Below, piece by piece: positions 6,705 through 13,866 of a stretch of DNA of 25,212 nucleotides. The notes under the pieces were generated by a model, which ran no database searches, had not been told where the DNA came from, and worked only from the letters and a program-made list of their open reading frames with translations. The number at the start of each line of letters is the position of its first letter. Position 1 is the stretch's first letter. The DNA is from JAUNQW01 sp043424615 (GTDB lineage Bacteria > Bacillota > Bacilli > Lactobacillales > Carnobacteriaceae_A): positions 1-25,212 of the forward strand of contig JBHWOX010000028.1 of NCBI GenBank assembly GCA_043424615.1, written 5' to 3'. A program made the position numbers and the translations under genes.

Positions 6705-9095
6705 TTGTCTACTTTTGACAAAAAAACATTAGGAACATTAGAATTTAATAAAATAATCCAGCAGCTGTTAAATTATGCTTCTTCTACGACTGCAAAAGAA
6801 CAAATTTCTTTGTTGAAACCATCGAATGATAGAGAAAAAATTGAAGCAGCATTAAATGAAACAGCTGATGGCGTTCGTTTGATTAAAGAAAAAGGAGGCA
6901 TACCCATTGCTTCCTTTACTGATTTAACGGCTCATTTAAAACGGTTGAGTATTGGCGCCTCCCTAAATGGTGAAGAAGTCAGTCAAGTGGGACGGCTATT
7001 AAAAAATGTAAGAGAAGTAAAAATTTTCTTCAGCAAGATTAAAGAAGAAAGTGACATCCCTTTAGATGAAATAGCTGTCGTTGGCCAAGTGCTCAACCCT
7101 TTGCCTCAACTTCTTGAAGTTATGGAGTATTCCATTGACGATAGTGGAGGAATATTGGATTCAGCCTCAACCAGCCTCCGAAAAATTCGATCCTCTATCA
7201 GCGCTAATCAAAACGACATTCGGCGCATTCTTAACGGGATGATCAAGGGCAAGTATGCTAAATATCTCACCGATAATTTGATTACCATGCGGAACGATCG
7301 TTTTGTCTTACCTGTTAAAGCTGAAAGTAAGAAAGCAGTAGGTGGGGTGGTTCATGACCAGAGTTCGTCCGGCCAGACGCTGTATATCGAACCCCAAGCA
7401 GTTGTGGATAAAAATAATCACTTGCGCCAGCTAGCGGTGGAAGAAAAACAGGAAGAAGATCGTATTCTAGCTGAATTATCTGAAAAAATTGCTAGTCATG
7501 CCACAGATATTCAAAAAAATCAGGCCCTCATGACCCATCTGGATGTGGTAAATGCCAAAGCTCGTTATGCGGTGGATATGAATGCTGTTCACCCTGCCAT
7601 CAGTTTGGACCATGTCGTCGATTTAAAACAAGCCCGTCATCCTCTTTTAGATCCTGCTGAGGTAGTGCCTAATGATATCATTCTCGGTCAGGATTATAAG
7701 ACCATCATCGTTACGGGTCCTAATACTGGTGGGAAAACCATTGTGCTTAAAACCTTAGGATTGTTACAAATGATGGCTCAAGCCGGCTTGCATATTCCTG
7801 CTCAAGAAAAAAGTCAAATTGCTATATTTGATGGGATTTATGCGGATATCGGCGATGAACAGTCTATTGAGCAATCCCTAAGTACATTCTCATCTCATAT
7901 GACCAATATCAACCATATTTTGCAGCGGATGACATCTTCATCCCTGGTTCTAATTGATGAGTTGGGATCAGGGACGGACCCTCAAGAAGGGGCTGCTCTT
8001 GCCATTGCTATTTTAGAGTACATTCGTCAGGTCGGTCCACTGGCCATGATTTCATCCCACTATCCTGAACTAAAATCCTACGGTTACCAACAAGAAGAAA
8101 CTATCAACGCTTCAATGACTTTTGATGTGGACAGCTTGAGTCCAACCTTTGAATTGCAAATCGGGGTACCGGGTCGTTCCAACGCCTTTGAAATTTCAAA
8201 ACGGCTGGGTGTTGACCAAGACATTATTGATCGAGCCAAAAGTTTAATGACTGCTGATTCTCAATCTGTTGATGACATGATTTCTGATTTAGACCATCAA
8301 CGGCGGCGAGCAGAAGAGGAATATGAAGATTTTCACCAGCAATATATTGAAGCCTTTAAGGTAAGACGGCAGCTGGAAGACGCTTATCAACAGTTGAATC
8401 AAGAACGAGAACAATTGATGGAAGAGGCCCAAGAAAAAGCAGCGACTTATTTGGATGATGCTAAGACGAAAGCCGACCGTATTATTTCTGATATCCGTCA
8501 AAAACAAATGGATTTAGGCCAAGCCACGGTAAAGGAACATGAACTTATTGACGCCCAAAGCCAGCTTGATCGTTTAAGAAGCCAAGAAGAAAAAGACCAG
8601 CTGGCAAAAAATAAACACATCAAAAAGGCTAAAAAAGAACAAGGCCTGCAAGTAGGAGATGAGGTCCAAGTTTTACCCTTTAATCAAAACGGAACGCTTA
8701 TCGAAGCTCTTGGAAAAGATGAGTGGATGGTTCAAATGGGAAGCATGAAGATGAAGGTGCAGTCAGATCAGATGGAACTGACGAAAAAGAATTCTTCTTC
8801 AGCCACTTCTCCAGTTTCTTCCCACCGAGCGAGTCGTCCAAGGGTAGGAACAGAGCTAGATATACGTGGCGAACGTTTTGAAAAAGGCATGGATGAACTG
8901 GCCCAATATTTGGATGCGGCCTTGCTCAACCACTATGAAAGTGTAACCATCATCCATGGCCATGGAACGGGAGCCTTACGCCAAGGGACCCACCAGCTGT
9001 TGAAAAAACATCCTCAGGTTGAAGACTTTGAATTGGCTCCAGCTAACCAAGGTGGAACAGGAGCCACCTTAGTAAAACTAAAAAGCAGCCGCTAG
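6705..9095 (+). CDS. mutS2: Endonuclease MutS2 / ribosome-collision ATPase (RqcU)
   Basis: A 796-residue MutS2 of normal length. It has a clamp/lever region, then an ABC-type ATPase with Walker A GPNTGGKT (residues 338-345) and Walker B LVLIDELGSGTDPQEGAAL. A long coiled coil (about 515-640), a KOW-like segment and a C-terminal Smr nuclease domain (LDIRGERFEKGM, IIHGHGTGALRQG) follow. MutS2 lacks mismatch-recognition domains. Family work links it to suppression of recombination and, in B. subtilis, to splitting collided ribosomes for quality control. The start is TTG at 6705, placed by the AAGGTGA at 6692-6698; the ATG at 6698 is out of frame. It is the third gene of the zapA operon. Confidence 0.96.
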   Translation: MSTFDKKTLGTLEFNKIIQQLLNYASSTTAKEQISLLKPSNDREKIEAALNETADGVRLIKEKGGIPIASFTDLTAHLKRLSIGASLNGEEVSQVGRLLKNVREVKIFFSKIKEESDIPLDEIAVVGQVLNPLPQLLEVMEYSIDDSGGILDSASTSLRKIRSSISANQNDIRRILNGMIKGKYAKYLTDNLITMRNDRFVLPVKAESKKAVGGVVHDQSSSGQTLYIEPQAVVDKNNHLRQLAVEEKQEEDRILAELSEKIASHATDIQKNQALMTHLDVVNAKARYAVDMNAVHPAISLDHVVDLKQARHPLLDPAEVVPNDIILGQDYKTIIVTGPNTGGKTIVLKTLGLLQMMAQAGLHIPAQEKSQIAIFDGIYADIGDEQSIEQSLSTFSSHMTNINHILQRMTSSSLVLIDELGSGTDPQEGAALAIAILEYIRQVGPLAMISSHYPELKSYGYQQEETINASMTFDVDSLSPTFELQIGVPGRSNAFEISKRLGVDQDIIDRAKSLMTADSQSVDDMISDLDHQRRRAEEEYEDFHQQYIEAFKVRRQLEDAYQQLNQEREQLMEEAQEKAATYLDDAKTKADRIISDIRQKQMDLGQATVKEHELIDAQSQLDRLRSQEEKDQLAKNKHIKKAKKEQGLQVGDEVQVLPFNQNGTLIEALGKDEWMVQMGSMKMKVQSDQMELTKKNSSSATSPVSSHRASRPRVGTELDIRGERFEKGMDELAQYLDAALLNHYESVTIIHGHGTGALRQGTHQLLKKHPQVEDFELAPANQGGTGATLVKLKSSR

Positions 9096-9197
9096 TCTGA
9101 GAGATTGAAACAAAATAATGGTAAGCTCACTGAGACTTTGATAGAATGAACATGATTAAATAACTTACTAAATTAAAGTAAGGAAAGGATGTATGAA

Positions 9198-9509
9198 ATG
9201 GTAGAAGCATTAACAGATAAAAATTTCGAACAAAAAACTGCTGAAGGTTTAAATTTAATTGATTTTTGGGCAAGTTGGTGTGGACCTTGCCGCATCCAAA
9301 CACCTATCATTGAAGAATTAGATGCTGAAAATGATGGAAGTGTCAATTACTATACGGTTGATGTGGATGATAACCAAGAGACCGCTCAAAAATTTGGTGT
9401 TATGAGTATTCCAACTTTAGTCATTACTAAAGATGGACAAGTGGTAGACACTTTAATAGGTGTTCATGGTAAAGAGCAATTAGAAGATGCTTTAGCTAAA
9501 CATAAATAA
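9198..9509 (+). CDS. trxA: Thioredoxin
   Basis: A cytosolic disulfide reductase of 103 residues with the active site WCGPC (in FWASWCGPCRIQTP) and the cis-proline loop MSIPTLVI. It transfers electrons from thioredoxin reductase to ribonucleotide reductase, peroxidases and other thiol proteins. The in-frame ATG at 9189 overlaps the AAAGGAT ribosome site, so the ATG at 9198 is preferred and gives the family's usual length. It lies about 100 nt after mutS2 with no intervening terminator, so partial read-through is possible. Its own promoter is not clear, although TTGATA at 9138-9143 is a candidate -35. An intrinsic terminator follows. Confidence 0.95.
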   Translation: MVEALTDKNFEQKTAEGLNLIDFWASWCGPCRIQTPIIEELDAENDGSVNYYTVDVDDNQETAQKFGVMSIPTLVITKDGQVVDTLIGVHGKEQLEDALAKHK

Positions 9510-9527
9510 GAAAAGATCCTATGTTTA

Positions 9528-9557
9528 AGGCTGCAACCCTGTTGCAGCCTATTTATT
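9528..9557 (+). terminator. Intrinsic terminator after trxA
   Basis: Perfect 9-bp GC-rich stem AGGCTGCAA (9528-9536) with TTGCAGCCT (9542-9550), then an interrupted T-tract (ATTTATT). Confidence 0.8.
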
Positions 9558-9682
9558 ATAAAAAAGTTAGGAAAAAGCTGATCTTGAAAGACCTGCTAAG
9601 TAGCCTTTGAACTAGAAATAAGAATGAAGGCAGATAAGAAGAGAAGGGTCTAGATAATAAAAGCCTAATTTCAATGCATGTA

Positions 9683-9691
9683 TGGTAAAAT
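9683..9691 (+). promoter_or_regulatory. Candidate extended -10 for the murI operon
   Basis: TGGTAAAAT is an extended -10 about 50 nt before murI, with no convincing -35 at 16-18 nt. The rest of the 180-nt gap (9558-9739) shows no gene or strong hairpin. Confidence 0.45.
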
Positions 9692-9739
9692 ATTGTTTCA
9701 AAGACAAGAGTTTGTTTGAGAATTGAGGTTTTAATAAAG

Positions 9740-10519
9740 ATGAAGATTGGAATGCTAGATTCGGGCGTAGGAGGCCTGACCATTGTTAAGGCGGTCCAGC
9801 AAAGTTTCCCCCAGCTTGATATTGTTTTTATCGGGGATAATGCCAGAGCTCCTTATGGTTCTCGTTCAAAAATTGAAATTCAAATGTTTTCTGAACAATT
9901 GATGCAATTTTTACTTGAGCAAGGCGTGGATCTTATCGTCATTGCTTGTAATACCATTTCAACCCTCCATCTGCAGGATTTTGAAGATAAATTTAACTTG
10001 CCGGTGATTGGGATTATTTTTCCGACTGCCAAGCTGGCATACCGCTTATCCCATCAAAAAGCATTGAGTTTGATAGCGACTGAAAGAACGGTCAATAGCC
10101 AGGTCTACCAGCGCTATCTGCAAAGTTTTGGTCAGGAAACTAAGGTCTACGAACTGGCTACGCCACGCTTTGTTCCCGTGGTCGAAGCGAATCTGATGGG
10201 AGATAAAAAAGCCCTTGATACGGTTCAAGAAGATTTAAGTGTCCTAAAGAAGCATGATTTTGATACCCTCATACTAGGGTGTACCCACTATCCTTTTTTG
10301 ATTGAAGAAATTCAAGCTAGCCTTGCCCCTCATGTTCAGGTTGTTGATGCATCGATGGCCATAGCAGAAGAGTTACGCCCTTATGTGGCAGATGAAGCTC
10401 ACGGTAAAAAAGGAAAGGTCGAGCTCTTTACAACGGCTAGTCATAAAAATTTTCAGACCATAGCCGATTCCTTTTTTGATTCACAGTCATATCAGATTCA
10501 ACAAATACATTTGCAATAG
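9740..10519 (+). CDS. murI: Glutamate racemase
   Basis: Cofactor-independent racemase making D-glutamate for the peptidoglycan stem peptide. The 259-residue protein has the paired catalytic-Cys motifs ACNTIS and GCTHYPFL, and the N-terminal IGMLDSGVGGLT. The frame is open to a TTG at 9716, but homology begins at MKIGMLDSG. The ATG at 9740 is therefore the better start, although its GAGG site (9725-9728) is rather distant. It is 10 nt upstream of rdgB, matching the Gram-positive racE-rdgB-phosphodiesterase cluster; the gerM and rph genes found between them in B. subtilis are missing here. Confidence 0.95.
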   Translation: MKIGMLDSGVGGLTIVKAVQQSFPQLDIVFIGDNARAPYGSRSKIEIQMFSEQLMQFLLEQGVDLIVIACNTISTLHLQDFEDKFNLPVIGIIFPTAKLAYRLSHQKALSLIATERTVNSQVYQRYLQSFGQETKVYELATPRFVPVVEANLMGDKKALDTVQEDLSVLKKHDFDTLILGCTHYPFLIEEIQASLAPHVQVVDASMAIAEELRPYVADEAHGKKGKVELFTTASHKNFQTIADSFFDSQSYQIQQIHLQ

Positions 10520-10528
10520 GAGAACAGG

Positions 10529-11134
10529 ATGGAAACTTTATTAATTGCAACACGAAATTTTGGCAAAGCAACCGAATTTAAGGCCATGTTTGAACCCCGA
10601 GGCTACATGATTGAGACCCTTCACGATTACCCAGACCTAGCCGAAGTCGAAGAAACAGGAAAAACCTTTGCTGAAAACGCCTTATTAAAAGCAGAAACCA
10701 TTGCCAAGCTGACCAATCAAATGGTCATTGGAGATGATTCGGGTTTGTTGGTGGATGCTTTAGACGGGGCGCCTGGCATTTATTCAGCTCGCTATGCGGG
10801 TAAAGATCACGATGATCAAGCTAACAATGCAAAATTACTGGCTGAATTAGAAGGAGTCGAATGGGAAAAACGTACAGCCCATTTTCAAACGACCTTGGCA
10901 GTCGCTCATCCTCAGAAGGATAGCTTAGTGGTTGAAGGAAAAGTTTATGGCTATATTTTAGAAGAACCGCGAGGGCACTTTGGTTTTGGCTATGATCCTC
11001 TCTTCTATTATCCTGAACTGAATAAAAGTTTTGGGGAACTTGAAGAAGAGGAAAAAAACCAAGTGAGCCACCGTTCTCGTGCTTTAAAAGCCCTTGATTT
11101 ACAGTGGGATGAATGGATGGTGAATGATCTCTAA
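10529..11134 (+). CDS. rdgB: XTP/dITP diphosphatase (RdgB/HAM1 family)
   Basis: Hydrolyses dITP, XTP and related deaminated purine triphosphates to monophosphates, keeping them out of DNA and RNA. It is 201 residues, full length, with the family signatures LLIATRNFGKATEF (phosphate-binding start), ETGKTFAENALLKA, GDDSGLLVDALDGAPGIYSA and FGFGYDPLFY, and the terminal HRSRALKAL. It has an AGGAG site, follows murI by 9 nt, and its stop codon overlaps the ATG of the next gene (TAATG), so the three genes are translationally coupled. Confidence 0.96.
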   Translation: METLLIATRNFGKATEFKAMFEPRGYMIETLHDYPDLAEVEETGKTFAENALLKAETIAKLTNQMVIGDDSGLLVDALDGAPGIYSARYAGKDHDDQANNAKLLAELEGVEWEKRTAHFQTTLAVAHPQKDSLVVEGKVYGYILEEPRGHFGFGYDPLFYYPELNKSFGELEEEEKNQVSHRSRALKALDLQWDEWMVNDL

Positions 11135-11652
11135 TGCATTCATTATTAATGGTGAGTGATAATCATGGCGACCAGCAAATTATCACTGACTTGATATCTA
11201 TCTATCAGGATGAAGTGGACTATCTCTTACATTTGGGAGATAGTGAAAATGATGATAGCCATCCTCATTGGCAGAAAATGATTCCAATCAAAGGAAATAA
11301 TGATAGGGGATCGGGTTATATCGAAGAGACAGTCATCAACTTGTCTAGCGCAAAAGTTTTCGCGACCCATGGCCATCTTTACGGCGTCCAGTGGGGATTA
11401 GAAGAGCTATGCCAGCGTGCCCAGGAAAAAGATTGCTCTTTTGCAGCTTATGGCCACACCCATCAGGCCAGAGTAGAGCAAGTCAATGGTGTTATTGCTA
11501 TTAATCCCGGCAGCATTAGCCGGCCCAGAGGGAATATTAATGAAAAACTCTACGCCATATTAACAGTGGATGGAAAAGACTATCAGCTAGACTACTACGA
11601 CTACCATCATCGTCCTTATGAAGCTTTGGCTTATCAGGGCAGTTTAGAATAA
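11134..11652 (+). CDS. YfcE/MJ0936-family metallophosphoesterase
   Basis: A 172-residue cytosolic calcineurin-like phosphodiesterase with all metal-binding motifs in order: SDNHGD, LGDSEND, GNNDR, THGHLYG and YGHTHQA, then NPGSISRPRG. Family members (E. coli YfcE, B. subtilis YsnB) hydrolyse phosphodiesters in vitro and their natural substrate is generally unknown. The start overlaps the last base of the rdgB stop, so expression is coupled to murI-rdgB. Two terminators follow. Confidence 0.93.
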   Translation: MHSLLMVSDNHGDQQIITDLISIYQDEVDYLLHLGDSENDDSHPHWQKMIPIKGNNDRGSGYIEETVINLSSAKVFATHGHLYGVQWGLEELCQRAQEKDCSFAAYGHTHQARVEQVNGVIAINPGSISRPRGNINEKLYAILTVDGKDYQLDYYDYHHRPYEALAYQGSLE

Positions 11653-11673
11653 AGCTTTTATTTAAAATCAAGA

Positions 11674-11702
11674 AGAGCCTGACCAGCAGTCAGGCTCTCT
11701 TC
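11674..11702. terminator. Hairpin terminator, probably bidirectional
   Basis: Perfect stem AGAGCCTGAC (11674-11683) with GTCAGGCTCT (11689-11698). The plus-strand tail is CTTC, so it is a modest plus-strand terminator. Read on the minus strand the stem is followed by TCTTGATTTT, so it probably also ends mscS. Confidence 0.75.
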
Positions 11703-11706
11703 ATAG

Positions 11707-11737
11707 ACTCCTTTAGTTTGGGCTAAGGAGTTTTTTT
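11707..11737 (+). terminator. Second intrinsic terminator of the murI operon
   Basis: ACTCCTTTAG (11707-11716) pairs with CTAAGGAGT (11723-11731) with one bulged T, followed by seven Ts (11731-11737). The T-run overlaps the stop codon of the convergent mscS gene. Confidence 0.85.
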
Positions 11738-12629
11738 ATTTAGCTAGGGGTAAAACAAAATCAGGTAGGTCAATGCCGGCGTCAGTAAGGACATCCACAT
11801 ATAGTTCAAAGGCTTTGTATTTGACCGCGAAGACATCATCGGGTCGGGTATACATGATCACTTGAGCCGCTACTTGCCCTGTGGAATAAGGGATAAAATC
11901 TACAGAAGAAGGTTTTTGCGTGATAGCATCACCGAATTCTTCAAATAATCGTTGGTTGGCTTCTTCGATGAGCTGGCGGACCTTATCCAAATCGGTATCT
12001 GTATAGAGAGGAATTTCGACAAGGGCACGCAAGCTAGATCGGGATTTATTGCCTACGATAATAATTTCTCGGTTTGGAATATAGTGGAATGTTCCATCCC
12101 AAGCACGAATAACTGTGGTCTGTAGGCCGACTTGTTCAACAATGCCATCTATATCTTCTAGGACCACATTATCTCCGACATGCATTTGCTCTTCGAAAAT
12201 GATGCGAAAGCCGTTAATAAAGTCATTGACAAAACCTTGGGCACCAAGAGAAACAGCTAAACCAATCACTCCAGCACCGGCTAAGAGTGTACCTACCGGA
12301 ACTCCGAACAAGCCTAGGGCCGTATAGGCAAAGATGAACCAAGCCAGAGCCTTGAGAACATTTTGTAATAGGTTCTTAAGGGTGACATACTTGCTCGCCA
12401 TTTTGTGATCCATACCTTCTTGATGTTTGAAAAAGCGATTTAATAAATAAGTAAAAAAGCGGTAAGCGGCATAAACGACCAAGGCAACGACCAGTACCTT
12501 CAAGATCGTAATTGCAAAATTAACTAGCATAGATTGCCAGTCCACCGAGCTAAAAAATTGAACGAGAGCAGAAGTTTCCTGTTCTAATTCTTCTCCCACT
12601 CCAGCAGTTACAGTAGAATCATTATTCAT
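11736..12629 (-). CDS. Small-conductance mechanosensitive channel (MscS/YkuT type)
   Basis: A 297-residue membrane channel that opens on osmotic downshock to release solutes. It has a short extracytoplasmic N-terminus and three membrane helices. The third carries the Gly/Ala-rich pore pattern TLLAGAGVIGLAVSLGAQGF. The cytoplasmic beta domain follows (VGDNVVLEDIDGIVEQVGL, TTVIRAWDG, IPNREI). An upstream in-frame TTG exists, but GGAGG (complement of 12638-12642) is spaced correctly for ATG 12629. It is transcribed alone from a near-consensus promoter, divergent from the DUF948 gene and convergent with the murI operon. It is shorter than long MscK-like channels and close to B. subtilis YkuT. Confidence 0.92.
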   Translation of the reverse strand: MNNDSTVTAGVGEELEQETSALVQFFSSVDWQSMLVNFAITILKVLVVALVVYAAYRFFTYLLNRFFKHQEGMDHKMASKYVTLKNLLQNVLKALAWFIFAYTALGLFGVPVGTLLAGAGVIGLAVSLGAQGFVNDFINGFRIIFEEQMHVGDNVVLEDIDGIVEQVGLQTTVIRAWDGTFHYIPNREIIIVGNKSRSSLRALVEIPLYTDTDLDKVRQLIEEANQRLFEEFGDAITQKPSSVDFIPYSTGQVAAQVIMYTRPDDVFAVKYKAFELYVDVLTDAGIDLPDFVLPLAK

Positions 12630-12651
12630 ATTATCAACCTCCAATTAACAT

Positions 12652-12680
12652 ATTATAAAGTATATCCGACCTATTGACAA
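12652..12680 (-). promoter_or_regulatory. Near-consensus sigma-A promoter of mscS
   Basis: On the minus strand TTGTCA (complement of 12675-12680), a 17-nt spacer and a perfect TATAAT (complement of 12652-12657). The -35 overlaps a TTGACA on the plus strand (12674-12679). Confidence 0.85.
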
Positions 12681-12808
12681 AAGGAGAGGGCGACAATAAT
12701 TCATCTGCGCTTAAATCCTTATGATTTGCTTAAACTGACGGAAAAATGTTATTCTTAGTAAAAGAGTTCTAAGCTATCTTAGAGAATAAAAAATAAGGAT
12801 GTGACCAA

Positions 12809-13180
12809 ATGACAGGTGGAGAAATCGCAGCCATTATTGCTGCTGTAGCCTTTGCGGTATTAGTAATTGTATTAGTTTATGTGCTTGTGAAATTTGCAGG
12901 TGTGGTAGATAAATTAAATAAAACTGTAGATGAAGCAAATACGACCATTAGAACCATTACCAAAGATGCCGACCACTTATTAATTGAAGTTGAAGGGCTA
13001 TTAAACAAATCGAACGTTACTTTGGATGATGTTAATGGGAAAATGGGCTTATTGACGCCATTATTCCAAGCCGTTGGAGATTTAGGTATTACTGTTTCAG
13101 ACTTAAATGCTTCTTCTCGTAACTTAACGACTTCCCTAACATCTTTTACTAATCGCTCAAACAACCGCATTAAGCGTTAA
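12809..13180 (+). CDS. DUF948 (YoxC-like) membrane-anchored protein
   Basis: A 123-residue protein with one N-terminal membrane helix (about residues 5-27, rich in Ala/Val/Leu) and a helical remainder. The sequence KLNKTVDEANTTIRTITKDA followed by a LLIEVEGLLNKSN stretch is typical of DUF948, a family often annotated as general stress protein and paired with YtxH. Its biochemical role is unknown. The start is ATG 12809 with an AAGGATG site. It sits 15 nt ahead of the YtxH-domain gene, so the two are an operon. No SigB-type promoter was recognised. The best -35-like element upstream, TTGACA at 12674-12679, lacks a well-spaced -10. Confidence 0.85.
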   Translation: MTGGEIAAIIAAVAFAVLVIVLVYVLVKFAGVVDKLNKTVDEANTTIRTITKDADHLLIEVEGLLNKSNVTLDDVNGKMGLLTPLFQAVGDLGITVSDLNASSRNLTTSLTSFTNRSNNRIKR

Positions 13181-13195
13181 AAGGAGGTAAAAAAC

Positions 13196-13750
13196 ATGTC
13201 AAAAAATAATACAGGTTCTTTTATTTTAGGTGCTATTTTTGGGGCAGCGGTTGCTGGTGTAACAACCTTACTCTATGCTCCTCAATCAGGTGAAAAAACT
13301 CGCCGTGATATTGTAGATAAAACAAATGAAACCCGCGAACAAGCCAATCAATATTTCGATATTGCTAAAGAAAAAGGCAATGAATTATATCAAAATGTTC
13401 GTGAAACTGGTGAACATTATTTTAACGAAGCGTCCAAACAAGCTGAAGAAACTTATGAACAAGTGAAATCAGACGTGGAAGACACTGCTGAAAAAGCTAA
13501 AAATAAAGCTCAAGAAGCCAAAGATACGGTTGAAGATAAAGCCAAAGAAGCTAAAGATACAGCTGAAAATAAAGCCAAAGAAGCTAAAGACACGGTTGAA
13601 AAAGAGCTTGATCAAGACCAAGAAGAAGATCGAGCAGATGCTAGCGATGAATCAGTCAAAAACGCTAACGCTATTGCTAAAGAGAAGAAAGATGCAGACC
13701 AAGATTCAGCTAACAAGAAAAATGATAAAGATGAAGATGGGTATATCTAA
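13196..13750 (+). CDS. YtxH-domain protein with LEA-like 11-mer repeats
   Basis: A 184-residue protein. An N-terminal membrane helix (about residues 7-27) with the YtxH pattern FGAAVAGVTTLLYAPQSGEK is followed by a very hydrophilic Lys/Glu/Asp/Ala helix and an acidic/lysine-rich tail. Residues about 103-135 contain three consecutive 11-residue repeats (NKAQEAKDTVE, DKAKEAKDTAE, NKAKEAKDTVE), like the 11-mer motif of LEA desiccation proteins. YtxH proteins are stress-associated envelope proteins of unknown mechanism. AAGGAGG directly upstream indicates strong translation. It is co-transcribed with the DUF948 gene and followed by a terminator. Confidence 0.87.
   Translation: MSKNNTGSFILGAIFGAAVAGVTTLLYAPQSGEKTRRDIVDKTNETREQANQYFDIAKEKGNELYQNVRETGEHYFNEASKQAEETYEQVKSDVEDTAEKAKNKAQEAKDTVEDKAKEAKDTAENKAKEAKDTVEKELDQDQEEDRADASDESVKNANAIAKEKKDADQDSANKKNDKDEDGYI
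13502..13600 (+). repeat. Three tandem 33-bp repeats coding 11-mers
   Basis: Three head-to-tail 33-bp units (13502-13534, 13535-13567, 13568-13600) within the YtxH-domain gene, each coding an [N/D]KA[Q/K]EAKDT[V/A]E unit. Units two and three are nearly identical at the DNA level, which suggests recent duplication. Confidence 0.85.
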
Positions 13751-13772
13751 TTAGCCCTATTCACCACCAAAT

Positions 13773-13808
13773 AAAAAACAGCTTAATCCTATTAAGCTGT
13801 TTTTTAAT
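13773..13808. terminator. Intrinsic terminator after the YtxH-domain gene
   Basis: Perfect stem ACAGCTTAAT (13778-13787) with ATTAAGCTGT (13791-13800), extended by an A-run/T-run on either side. Confidence 0.9.
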
Positions 13809-13822
13809 TTTTAGATTAATTG

Positions 13823-13828
13823 TATAAT
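13823..13828 (+). promoter_or_regulatory. Candidate -10 of the lipoprotein gene
   Basis: A perfect TATAAT about 40 nt before the lipoprotein start. The -35 position falls in the terminator T-run and is poor. Confidence 0.5.
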
Positions 13829-13866
13829 CGACTTAAACGAAAAATTTGAGAGATAGGAGTTTTGTT

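Noticed and set aside
9096..9197. Terminator or strong promoter between mutS2 and trxA
   Set aside because: No stable hairpin with a T-run, and the TTGATA at 9138 has no convincing -10 at proper spacing.
13530..13754. Lys-rich frame inside the YtxH-domain gene
   Set aside because: Out-of-frame reading of the repeat region; the YtxH frame has the ribosome site, membrane helix and full-length homology.
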